A stretch of DNA of 64,000 nt from Pontiellaceae bacterium B12219 (lineage in GTDB: Bacteria; Verrucomicrobiota; Kiritimatiellia; Kiritimatiellales; Pontiellaceae): positions 1-64,000 of the forward strand of contig JARNMJ010000008.1 in the NCBI GenBank assembly GCA_029432795.1, given 5' to 3'. Both the position numbers and the translations under genes were made by a program. This document shows positions 52,367 through 60,445 of this stretch, one piece after another. The notes beneath the pieces are model-generated. The model saw only the letters and a program-made list of their open reading frames with translations, was not told the origin of the DNA and did not search any database. Position 1 is the first letter of the stretch, and the number at the start of each line of letters is the position of its first letter.

Positions 52367-52951
52367 ATGAAAATTGATGTTGAAAAAAGCTTACTTTGGA
52401 CTGCCACCGGTGCATTCCTCATCTTCTCGATCGGCGCTGTGCTCACCACGATTGTGCCGCCGATGGTTAACCCGGAAATGTGGAAGACCGATCATCCCGT
52501 TCACGAATATACGGAACAGGAACTGCGCGGTATCGCAATCTATAAGAGCGAAGGGTGTGTCTACTGTCACACGCAGCAGATTCGTCATCTGGAGTCGGAT
52601 GAGCGCCGCTACGGCTGGCGTTTGGTTAATGCACCGCCATCCGATTCGTGGGAATATGTGAACGATCGCTATAATTTCCTCGGAACCAAACGCACCGGGC
52701 CGGACTTGGCGCGTGTCGGTGGTAAATACTCCTCCGAATGGCACTGGGCACATTTCAAAGATCCGCGGAACATGGGTGAAAAATTCCCGAACCGCAAAGG
52801 GATCTACGAAAAGGTATCCATTATGCCGTCGTTTGATTATCTGAGCGACGAGGAGATCAAAGATCTGACCGCCTACATCCAGACGCTTGGCCGCAATAAA
52901 AACTGGCGCGTTGACGCCGAAGGCCAACCGCTGAACGACTACGAAAAATAA
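52367..52951 (+). CDS. ccoO: cbb3-type oxidase subunit II, monoheme cytochrome c
   Basis: 194 residues. One N-terminal helix (LLWTATGAFLIFSIGAVL), then a cytochrome c domain with heme site 'EGCVYCHTQQIRHLESDE' and Met ligand in 'SIMPSFDYL'. 'LGTKRTGPDLARVGGKYSSEWH' is the CcoO block. It passes electrons to CcoN. 12 bp after ccoN. Confidence 0.95.
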   Translation: MKIDVEKSLLWTATGAFLIFSIGAVLTTIVPPMVNPEMWKTDHPVHEYTEQELRGIAIYKSEGCVYCHTQQIRHLESDERRYGWRLVNAPPSDSWEYVNDRYNFLGTKRTGPDLARVGGKYSSEWHWAHFKDPRNMGEKFPNRKGIYEKVSIMPSFDYLSDEEIKDLTAYIQTLGRNKNWRVDAEGQPLNDYEK

Positions 52952-52968
52952 TTTCAGGGAGGTTTCCA

Positions 52969-53109
52969 ATGGCTGAAAAAAATAAAGAGTACGAACTCGA
53001 AACAACGTCTGAAATCAAGCAAGGGCATGCCGATATTGGAAAGTTCAATATTGCCATAGAAATTGTGCTGACGATTGTGTGTATCGTCTACCTGATTCTG
53101 CAGTGGTAA
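52969..53109 (+). CDS. 46-residue membrane protein in the oxidase operon
   Basis: Translated directly from the sequence: a charged N-terminus beginning MAEKNKEYELETT, then one membrane helix (FNIAIEIVLTIVCIVYLIL) ending QW. AGGGAGG lies five bases before the ATG. It sits 17 bp after ccoO, where CcoQ or a small accessory subunit is often found, but the sequence does not match the CcoQ pattern I know. The start codon lies in a one-mismatch copy of the palindrome family (52963-52977). Confidence 0.75.
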   Translation: MAEKNKEYELETTSEIKQGHADIGKFNIAIEIVLTIVCIVYLILQW

Positions 53110-53125
53110 CGTTGCGCACTTAAGT

Positions 53126-53878
53126 ATGTCGAACTATTCGAAACGCCGGAGAATCATTCAGGGGATCAGCGTGGCTGTTCTTCTGAGTATTCCCCTGCGT
53201 TTTTTCTGTTTGGATGTGGAGCATGCAACGCTGCGGGTTTTTGGGGCTGACTTCGGGTTGAGCACCATGTTTTACCCGCTTTTTACAATTATCGGGCTCT
53301 TATTGTTTGTGGTGGCCATCGGTTTGAAAAAGGGGCGGTTATTTTGTTCGCACCTCTGCCCGATGCACATGTTCCTTGAAAAAGTGAACAACCCGAAAAC
53401 CGAAAAATCGAAATCACGTCCGCGCCGGGTCTGGCTGTGGTCGCTCCTTTTTTCCTTTCTGTTGACCGAGGTCATTCTTTCCTTTTTCCAACCATTGGAT
53501 TATCAGATTCGTTTAATGGCCGCAGGAAGCCTTCCGCTCATTGGAATATTTGCAGCGCTGTTTCTCGGGTTTCTGGGCCTCTTTGTTTATTATCAGGAAG
53601 GCTTCTGCAAAAAGGGATGTCCCTATGGCTTAATTCAAATGCTGCTTCAATCGGACGGCACCCGAATTATGCAATTTGCCAATCCGGCGAAAACCTGCAC
53701 CAACTGCCGGGGTTGCGATGAAATCTGTCCGATGAAGTTGCGCCCTCGTTTTGAAAGCAAGACTCCCGACTGCACCAACTGCAATCTCTGCACCGAAGCC
53801 TGCACCACAGAGCTCGGCGAAGGAAATACCCTTTTTCATCTGGTGGATCCGGTTGCATCGGAAACCCCGGTCGCGTAA
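53126..53878 (+). CDS. CcoG/NapH-like polyferredoxin
   Basis: 250 residues. Four membrane segments with Cys motifs between them: 'CSHLCPMHMF' and 'CKKGCPYGLIQMLLQSDGT' after helices, then two ferredoxin sites (CTNCRGCDEICPMK and CTNCNLCTEACTTEL). CcoG reduces copper for cbb3 assembly, and NapH passes electrons from quinol; this protein is shorter than CcoG and lacks its C-terminal domain. Given its position right after the oxidase genes, a CcoG-like maturation role is favoured. Confidence 0.8.
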   Translation: MSNYSKRRRIIQGISVAVLLSIPLRFFCLDVEHATLRVFGADFGLSTMFYPLFTIIGLLLFVVAIGLKKGRLFCSHLCPMHMFLEKVNNPKTEKSKSRPRRVWLWSLLFSFLLTEVILSFFQPLDYQIRLMAAGSLPLIGIFAALFLGFLGLFVYYQEGFCKKGCPYGLIQMLLQSDGTRIMQFANPAKTCTNCRGCDEICPMKLRPRFESKTPDCTNCNLCTEACTTELGEGNTLFHLVDPVASETPVA

Positions 53879-53960
53879 GACCGTTTTCAGAGAGTCTTGC
53901 CTGAGTTTGCTTTATATAAAATTCATGGTATAAAAAGCACCGTGCTTCGGAGGATTAACC

Positions 53961-54623
53961 ATGAAAAAATACATGTGCGTTTTTTTTATTCTTCTTATCG
54001 GGGGTTCCGTTGTGCATGCGGATAACCTTCAGTTGTCCAATGGTACGGTCTTTAAAAATGTAACCATCATTTCCGCCGATCCCGACCGCATGCTGATTGT
54101 GCACGATGGCGGCGGCTGCCAGGTGGATTTTAAAGACCTGAAACCGGATTCTTTAACTGCTGGGCAACGGGTTAAAGTGGAGGATGAACTCCGCTACTAT
54201 GCCCTCCGTACCAGGCGGATGGAGCTCATTCGTTTGCAGACGGAGGAGTTTGAGGCGGAGCAGCGTCGCAAAGGATTGCTACAGTTTGAGGATGGATGGG
54301 TCACGCCGGCACAGCGGGAAAATATCCTTCAAAAGCGGGAAGAGAGAAAACTGGAGCTCGAACGGCAGCGCGTTGCATTGGCCAAGGAGAGGGCTGCTCT
54401 GGAGAAAGAGCAACTGCAAACGGAAAAAGCCCGAGCCCTTCTGGAAGGGGAAACACAACGGGGAACAACGTATTTCACATATGGCTATACCAGCCGTTTG
54501 GATGATAATTGTTTTTATCCGGTTCCGTATCGATATGCTCGAGGCGGCGCATGGACTAAAAAATCACCCTACATTTCCACTAAAGGTGCCGATGCCTACA
54601 ATCGCGGACCGATGAATCGCTGA
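53961..54623 (+). CDS. Exported protein with coiled coil
   Basis: 220 residues with a signal peptide (MKKYMCVFFILLIGGSVVHA). A ~45-residue module follows: 'LQLSNGTVFKNVTIISADPD', 'MLIVHDGGGCQVDFKDLKPD'. The gene at 2804 has a related module ('LPDGAVLKNAFV', 'LMIVHDDG'). Residues ~75-160 form a Glu/Arg/Lys/Leu-rich coiled coil (ERKLELERQRVALAKERA). The end is Tyr/Arg-rich (YFTYGYTSRLDD). Function unknown; it interrupts the maturation genes, with GGAGG upstream. Confidence 0.65.
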   Translation: MKKYMCVFFILLIGGSVVHADNLQLSNGTVFKNVTIISADPDRMLIVHDGGGCQVDFKDLKPDSLTAGQRVKVEDELRYYALRTRRMELIRLQTEEFEAEQRRKGLLQFEDGWVTPAQRENILQKREERKLELERQRVALAKERAALEKEQLQTEKARALLEGETQRGTTYFTYGYTSRLDDNCFYPVPYRYARGGAWTKKSPYISTKGADAYNRGPMNR

Positions 54624-54633
54624 TGGCTTCTTT

Positions 54634-54648
54634 TTCCACTGCTTGGAA
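54634..54648. repeat. TTCCA-N5-TGGAA palindrome (core CTGCT)
   Basis: Exact copy 10 bp after the preceding stop, 40 bp before the next gene. Confidence 0.7.
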
Positions 54649-54687
54649 TTGTATTGGGTGGAAATGGTGATAGTCTAATCCGCAATT

Positions 54688-55365
54688 ATGAATGAACTTA
54701 TTGCTGCCATCATCGCCGGATCTGCTTTAGGGTGGGTCGCTATTCCGCATTGTTATGCCATGTGCGGACCGCTGCATGTTTCCGTGTGCGCGCTTCACCG
54801 TGAAAAAAGTCTGAAGGCGCTTTCGCTGTTTAATGTGGGGCGTATTTTCGGATACACCCTGGCCGGATTTCTTTTCGGTGCTTTTGGTGAATTCATCAAT
54901 ATCGGTCCGGCGCACTTCTGTTGCCAAATCGGAGAACATCCCCTGCGCGGTGCTCTGCTGTCGCTCTTATTTCCCGGCATTATGATGCTTTTTATTGCGC
55001 TCTACGCCTTCCGTCGGAAGGGGCTGAGTGCGCCTAAAAACAGCTGGCTCTCCCGTTTTTTCAGCGGTGGATTGGGCAAACTGACGGTGGGTGGCGTCTG
55101 CACCACCTTAATTCCCTGCGGGATGATTTATGCCGCATTCGCCATGGCGGTCGGCACGGGAAGCTGGTGGAAAGGCGGCGGTTTCATGTTTGCCTTTGTG
55201 CTCACCCAGACCTTTTTCATGCAGCTCGGAATTTCCCTCGGACGGCTGGTCGACAAAAAATGGGGCGCGCGCTTTGAGAAGGCGTTCCCATGGATCTGTG
55301 TGATTATCGGAGTGGTGTACTGCGTACTGTTTGTTTTGAAATTAACGCCAGGCGCGGAGGCCTAG
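54688..55365 (+). CDS. TauE/SafE- (UreH/DsbD-TM) like membrane protein, oxidase-linked
   Basis: 225 residues, six membrane helices. The opening 'WVAIPHCYAMCGPLHVSVCAL' has the HCxxMCGP motif of the family found beside cbb3 genes, thought to handle copper or thiols. 'NVGRIFGYTLAGFLFGAFG' and 'CTTLIPCGMIYAAFAMAVGTG' are inverted-repeat blocks (the Pro-Cys-Gly turn). It lies 85 bp before ccoI, separated by a heptad hairpin. Substrate not known. Confidence 0.83.
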   Translation: MNELIAAIIAGSALGWVAIPHCYAMCGPLHVSVCALHREKSLKALSLFNVGRIFGYTLAGFLFGAFGEFINIGPAHFCCQIGEHPLRGALLSLLFPGIMMLFIALYAFRRKGLSAPKNSWLSRFFSGGLGKLTVGGVCTTLIPCGMIYAAFAMAVGTGSWWKGGGFMFAFVLTQTFFMQLGISLGRLVDKKWGARFEKAFPWICVIIGVVYCVLFVLKLTPGAEA

Positions 55366-55366
55366 C

Positions 55367-55447
55367 GAATTAACGAGTAATTCGTAACGATTCACTCCGC
55401 AGGTTTTCTGACCGTTCGGGTTACGCAATACGAATTACGGATTAGGA
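55367..55447. repeat. CGTAATN heptad inverted arms before ccoI
   Basis: Left arm (55367-55389: GAATTAACGAGTAATTCGTAAC) follows the previous stop; right arm (55421-55447: TTACGCAATACGAATTACGG...) ends four bases before the ccoI ATG. About 30 bases separate them. Confidence 0.65.
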
Positions 55448-55450
55448 ATC

Positions 55451-57766
55451 ATGGCTGACCATTGCATTGTCTGTAATCGAACGGTACCCGGTGGCGAGGG
55501 CGACTTCTGTTGCCCGGGCTGCGCGGCGGTTCACGTCATTATTGGAAAAATGGGGTTGGAAGGCTCCGAGCGGGACGAACGTATTACGCAACTGCTTGAA
55601 GGGGTTTTCCCGGGAGGCGAAGAGGCCGGCGATTCGGAAACCGAAATTGAAAACGGGGAGGATCTGTGTTTTCTCGTTGGCGGTATGGTTTGCCCGGCCT
55701 GCTCCTGGCTGGTGCACAACAGCCTCGCGAAACTTCCAGGGGTTGGAAACGTGAACCTCAATTTCATTGCGGAAACCTGTACGCTGTCCTACGACCCGAT
55801 GATTATTGGAAAGGACACGATCCACTCCAACGTTGAAAAACTCGGATATAAATATTTTGAAGGCAACGATGCGCGGACTGACGGTTTTGATTATTTCCGA
55901 TTCGGAGCGGGGTGGTTTTTTGCGCTGAACAACATGATGATTTCGTTCGTGGTCATCTCTGCTGAACGTTGGGATGTCCCGTTTGCGATGCAGGTGGTCT
56001 GCTCCGTTCTGCTGGCACTGTTCGGCACGCTGGTTCCGTTGTACGCAGCAAAAACAACCATGATTGTCGGTTTCCGGCAGATCATGATGCGCCAGTTCCG
56101 GATGGAAAGCCTGGTGGTGCTGTCCACCACGGCGGCCTGGATTTATTCGGTCTACTCCATGATTACCGGCGATTTTGCGCACCTCTATTTTGATGTGGTG
56201 GCACTGCTGTTGATGCTGATTGAAACGGGTAATCTGATCTCCACTTCCTTTTATAAAAAGCTGAGCCGCCGCGTCAGCTCCCTTTCCTGGCAGCTGCCGA
56301 AAAAAGCGCGGGTTGAGCAGGACGGTATTGATGAGGATTATACGGCGGTTGAAGCGCTGGAACCCGGACAGGAATTCCTGGTCAAGCGCGATGAATTTGT
56401 TCCAACGGATGGAATTCTGATGGGGAACGCCGAGTTTGATTTCAGTCTGATTACCGGCGAATCACATGGCGTCTCGCTGGAGCGGGGGCACTACGTCGGT
56501 GCGGGGGCAAAACTGCTTTCCGATGGGGCCCGCCTCTCCGTCCCTGCCGGCGGGCAGAGCAACCTGATTCAGAAGATTGTCGAAAGCACCATCGAGGCCT
56601 TCAATACCCGTAAGGAACAGCTTTCGCTGGGAGACCGCATCAGTCAGGTGTTTGTGCCGATCGTTGTGGTGACAGCAGCGCTGGTCTATTTTGCCAATTT
56701 GTATTGGGGCGCTCCCGGCGATGCAATGATCCGGTTGCTCAGCGTCCTGATCATCGCCTGTCCCTGTGCATTCGGCATTGCGGAACCGCTGGTACTCACT
56801 GCGGCCATTGAGAGGGTGCGGGGGCTTGGTATCCAGATTTTTAATGGAAAGGTGCTGGCGCTCAAACCGGATGTTGTTGTGTTCGACAAAACCGGCACGC
56901 TGACGCGCGGTGCGCCGGAAGTGCATAAAATAGTTTGGCTGACCCCGAAAACTCAGACCGATCTCGATATGCTGGCCTCGTTGGAAAACGGGATTGAACA
57001 TCCCATCGCCCGGGCACTGGCAACCCTGGGAACACCGAGCCCTGTCGAAGATCGCACGATTGCACGAACCGTGGTTTCGGCAAAGGTGGCCGGAAAGCAT
57101 TGGTTGGCAGGAAGCGCGGAACTTTTTCCAAGCATTGGAATCCCTCCGGATCTGAAAGAATCGACCATTGTCATGTTCGGCGATGCAGAACAGTGCCATT
57201 GCATTGTCGGATTAAAGGACACCATTCGGGATGAGTCGAAACAGCTGATCGCGGACTTGAAAGCGAACGGAATCGAACCCTGTATTTTTTCCGGAGATCG
57301 GAAAGCGGTCGTGAAGCAGGTGGCCGAAGAACTCGATATTGCCGATTATTTCGGTGAAATGGGCAGCGGGGACAAGCAGAGTGAAATCGCGGAGCTCCAG
57401 AAGCAAGGCAAGACCGTGATGATGGTGGGGGACGGCATTAACGATGCTCAGGCGCTGGCGGTTGCCGATCTGGGACTGGCCGTCTTTTCCGGGCAGATTC
57501 CGGCCAAGATGAGTGCGGACGGAGTATTCATGGTCCCGGAAATTGGAAACCTGCGCGATCTGCCCTATATGCAGCGAAAAGTCCGTCGAAAGATTTTGGT
57601 CAACTATAGCTGGGCCTTCGTCTACAACACCGTGGGAATAATCATTGCTGCAATCGGCTGGCTTTCTCCTGCATTTTGCGCTGTTGGAATGGTCTTCTCC
57701 AGTTTGAGTGTAATCTTTAATTCCGTCTACGGTATGAACCTTCCTTCCACTAAAGGCCGGAAATAA
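55451..57766 (+). CDS. ccoI: Copper-translocating P-type ATPase (CcoI/FixI type)
   Basis: 771 residues. The N-terminus has the FixI-type Cys cluster (CIVCNRTV, 'CCPGCAAVHVII') and a metal-binding domain with 'GMVCPACSWLVHNSL'. The transport motif is CPCAFGIAEPLVL, the phosphorylated Asp is in FDKTGTLTRG, 'ENGIEHPIARAL' matches the HP locus, and 'MMVGDGINDAQALAVADLG' is the hinge. About eight membrane helices. It exports copper for the CuB centre of cbb3 oxidase. Exact palindrome copies lie inside at 55734, 56400 and 57126. Confidence 0.94.
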   Translation: MADHCIVCNRTVPGGEGDFCCPGCAAVHVIIGKMGLEGSERDERITQLLEGVFPGGEEAGDSETEIENGEDLCFLVGGMVCPACSWLVHNSLAKLPGVGNVNLNFIAETCTLSYDPMIIGKDTIHSNVEKLGYKYFEGNDARTDGFDYFRFGAGWFFALNNMMISFVVISAERWDVPFAMQVVCSVLLALFGTLVPLYAAKTTMIVGFRQIMMRQFRMESLVVLSTTAAWIYSVYSMITGDFAHLYFDVVALLLMLIETGNLISTSFYKKLSRRVSSLSWQLPKKARVEQDGIDEDYTAVEALEPGQEFLVKRDEFVPTDGILMGNAEFDFSLITGESHGVSLERGHYVGAGAKLLSDGARLSVPAGGQSNLIQKIVESTIEAFNTRKEQLSLGDRISQVFVPIVVVTAALVYFANLYWGAPGDAMIRLLSVLIIACPCAFGIAEPLVLTAAIERVRGLGIQIFNGKVLALKPDVVVFDKTGTLTRGAPEVHKIVWLTPKTQTDLDMLASLENGIEHPIARALATLGTPSPVEDRTIARTVVSAKVAGKHWLAGSAELFPSIGIPPDLKESTIVMFGDAEQCHCIVGLKDTIRDESKQLIADLKANGIEPCIFSGDRKAVVKQVAEELDIADYFGEMGSGDKQSEIAELQKQGKTVMMVGDGINDAQALAVADLGLAVFSGQIPAKMSADGVFMVPEIGNLRDLPYMQRKVRRKILVNYSWAFVYNTVGIIIAAIGWLSPAFCAVGMVFSSLSVIFNSVYGMNLPSTKGRK

Positions 57767-57767
57767 T

Positions 57768-58715
57768 TTACAGTTCAGTTTCCGGCGTGGGAGCTTCAAC
57801 TTCGACCGGAAGTGAATTGGTATCCAGTATCTCTTCCTGCCAGGTGAATTTCCGAATCAGGGAAGAGGGAGCCGTGTCTTCCCGCCATACCATATTTCCG
57901 TCGGGGTCTTTCATGCCGATGCGAAACCAAACCCCGTGAACGCGGCCTTTCCGGCGGCGACCGTGGTCGCCCCACTCTCCGAAACCCTCGATGGTTGCAT
58001 CTGTATCTGTCTCGCCTGAGGAAGATCGGTTTGGCAGTGCTGAACGTTCGATCTGCTGGTCGACAACGACCGCGCATTCGGACTGAATGAAGACGTCTTC
58101 CCGCGGAATAATGACCGGAATTGTTTCGGAAGAATACCGGACCTTATTGGTGAGCACCGTTTCATCGTAGTCCCGGTCATCGCTGTAATAAAAATCATCG
58201 GGGAGAATGTAGCGCTCCTGCTCATAAAAAATTTTACTTTCCACAATCAGGTTTTCGAGCGGGAATATATTCTGATTTCGGATTTTGAGTTCATACCCTT
58301 CCGCTTCCAGATAGATGGCATTATATTCCTTATAGCCGTCAACCATGATGATATGGTGATTGGGTGTCTTTTTGCCGGGAATCCCGATGGCATCCATGTA
58401 GTAGGGCGTAATGTTCTGCTCGTATTTCATCCTCGCCCAGGAGCCTTTTTTAATCTCGGTTTTGAAGCGCATGGAGGATTTAAACCCTTGAATCTGATTC
58501 CAGTGCAGAATGTAGGCCTGATCGGCTTCGCTGAAGGAATCGATGGGGTGTTTTCCTGCTTTTTCCAGTGTGACCTCTTTTTCTTCAAAATCATATTTCA
58601 CAATACGATCGCTGATGGTTTTCCCCTCTGCGTTGGAAAAAGTACGCAGTGCTTCCTGCGCCGGCAGGGTCCGGACCAGAGCGGCCACCAGTAGAAACAG
58701 TACGGTACGGTGCAT
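57768..58715 (-). CDS. Exported SHD1-like protein
   Basis: 315 residues with a signal peptide (MHRTVLFLLVAALVRTLPA). Residues ~22-70 ('RTFSNAEGKTISDRIVKYDF', 'EVTLEKAGKHPIDSFSEADQ') follow the SHD1-like module common in Planctomycetes/Verrucomicrobia (W/F-t...G..i.a....v...V.L......ipl..Ls..Dq). The remainder is beta-rich with 'YILPDDFYYSDDRDYDETVL' and a 'IVIPREDVFIQSECAVVVDQ'-like segment. Its start overlaps the stop of the VWA gene by one base, so the two are coupled. Convergent with ccoI, one base apart. Confidence 0.7.
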   Translation of the reverse strand: MHRTVLFLLVAALVRTLPAQEALRTFSNAEGKTISDRIVKYDFEEKEVTLEKAGKHPIDSFSEADQAYILHWNQIQGFKSSMRFKTEIKKGSWARMKYEQNITPYYMDAIGIPGKKTPNHHIIMVDGYKEYNAIYLEAEGYELKIRNQNIFPLENLIVESKIFYEQERYILPDDFYYSDDRDYDETVLTNKVRYSSETIPVIIPREDVFIQSECAVVVDQQIERSALPNRSSSGETDTDATIEGFGEWGDHGRRRKGRVHGVWFRIGMKDPDGNMVWREDTAPSSLIRKFTWQEEILDTNSLPVEVEAPTPETEL

Positions 58716-60193
58716 TAGAATTCCTCCTCACTCATATTTTGTTCATAGAGGAGGGACAGTGCGTCGTTCACCGTTTGATAAAGCAGGTTGTTTATTTTCG
58801 ACTGTCCTTTCAGATACCGGAAACGACCATCCACCATTTTCGCAAGGTTTTTGAATTTAATGTCGGAGGTCATCATTGAGGCGGTTGCCTCCCGGGAATT
58901 GGCGGTCGGTCCAGCTCCTTGAAGCATAACGAAGTTGATTTGCGGGAAGCCGCGGTTGCGGTAGTTGTCCATAACCATCACAAAGAGCGATTCCAGAACT
59001 TCATCGAGGGTATAGCGGGTTTCGGAGGGCAGCATACCGACCTCCAGAGGCTCTTCGGCCATGGGGGGCAGTGGCAGTTCAACGTTGTTGTCGTATAAGA
59101 TTTCATCCCAGTCCCGAACGAGTTTCGGCTGGAGTTCCGCCTCAAAGCGGGCTTGGTTTTCCAACTCAAGCATTTTGATGGCGGCATTACGAAGTTCATC
59201 GAACTCGGCCATATAGGCCTCCCAATCCGTTAAGAGATCGTCGTCTTGCTCCAGAAAATAGTTGAGGCGCTTAACCTGATATTCCTTCAGTCGGTCGGAT
59301 CGGCTGAAATAGGAGATGCCGTAGTTTACCGAGGTCACGTTGCCCCATTCCGCGCTCAGGACAAAAATAATCTCGGGCTTCTGTTCCACGGCAGCCTGGA
59401 ATCCTTTCAGCCATCCTGAAATATCGTTTTCAGCCATTGGAATATCGTAGTTTTTTTTGCTGCGGTAATTTGCCGTTCCTTCCGGAATTCCAACCAGATC
59501 GAGATTGGTGTTGATGCCGCTTATCCATTCAATGGCATTGGTTTTGGCTGTTGGTGTGGCCGGAAGCATCGCCGGGTTGAACAGGGCAACCTCCTCTTCA
59601 TCGAACAGCACAATATTGAACAGGGTGGCGGAGCGCATGTTGCCGATTACGGAGCGGAGGTCTTCGTGGACTTTCAGGTAGGATTCAATACCGCCCCGAT
59701 CGTCGTAAAGCATCGATTTGGAGGCATCGACAACCACCACCACTTTTTCAGCTTTTCCGCGGGTGCCGAAAAAATCGACCGAAGACAGGCCGAAGGATAC
59801 ATCACGGTATTTCGAGTTGAACTCAAGGGTACGGTCCATCTGGACGAAGTTGGTATAGCCCGCTTTGAACGTCGGCATGGGAGCCATTCGCACATATTCC
59901 CCTTGTTCCGGGATGTTCACCATCTGGGGTGCATTGGCCGTGATGCGGGAGGTGGTGACTGATTTCGGCTTGGACATCTGTTCCACAAAGGGCTGTGCCT
60001 TGACCGGCATCTGCAGCTTGCGTCGTTCCAGTTTGGGCTTCTGTTCTTCGACCTGAAAAACCGCATTTTGCTTTTTATAGTATTTCATGGCAACGAGCCC
60101 GCCCGCAACCATCAGCACCACAACATGGATGGCAATACTGATGACCGCAGCACTCGAATTGGCAATTCGCCTTTTCTTTTTCTGTACTTCCAT
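58715..60193 (-). CDS. Membrane-anchored VWA-domain protein
   Basis: 492 residues. A basic N-terminus (VQKKKRRIANSS) leads to one membrane helix (AAVISIAIHVVVLMVAGGLVA), then a TonB-like Lys/Pro-rich stretch (EEQKPKLERRKLQMPVKAQP). The VWA domain starts near residue 145 with the MIDAS motif DASKS in KVVVVVDASKSMLYDD; 'ATLFNIVLFDEEEVALFNP' and 'IIFVLSAEWGNV' are further VWA strands. Periplasmic, probably metal-binding and protein-binding. Coupled to the SHD1 gene by a one-base overlap; they may form one complex (inference). Confidence 0.78.
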   Translation of the reverse strand: MEVQKKKRRIANSSAAVISIAIHVVVLMVAGGLVAMKYYKKQNAVFQVEEQKPKLERRKLQMPVKAQPFVEQMSKPKSVTTSRITANAPQMVNIPEQGEYVRMAPMPTFKAGYTNFVQMDRTLEFNSKYRDVSFGLSSVDFFGTRGKAEKVVVVVDASKSMLYDDRGGIESYLKVHEDLRSVIGNMRSATLFNIVLFDEEEVALFNPAMLPATPTAKTNAIEWISGINTNLDLVGIPEGTANYRSKKNYDIPMAENDISGWLKGFQAAVEQKPEIIFVLSAEWGNVTSVNYGISYFSRSDRLKEYQVKRLNYFLEQDDDLLTDWEAYMAEFDELRNAAIKMLELENQARFEAELQPKLVRDWDEILYDNNVELPLPPMAEEPLEVGMLPSETRYTLDEVLESLFVMVMDNYRNRGFPQINFVMLQGAGPTANSREATASMMTSDIKFKNLAKMVDGRFRYLKGQSKINNLLYQTVNDALSLLYEQNMSEEEF

Positions 60194-60445
60194 CAGATTC
60201 TTTCGCGTCCTCGTTTGTTGAAATTCAGCATTTTTTCACCGGCCAACGGAAAAGTCATGATACGAACTTAATTTTTGCATACGAAACATTCGCCGCTTCA
60301 GATTTTCCAATGCATGGAGGAAGGAGCGTGATGGTAAATAGGATGAAGCTGCACTGTTTCATGGATTCTCCAGAGTGTGGAAAAGATAGTGCAACAGGGG
60401 GATGAATTAAAGCGGAATCATGAAAAGGAAACGGGTTCTGCGGGC
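60194..60445. other. Gap between the VWA gene and the sulfatase gene
   Basis: 252 bases between two minus-strand genes. It contains a one-mismatch palindrome at 60305-60319 and no clear promoter, terminator or ORF. Confidence 0.4.
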
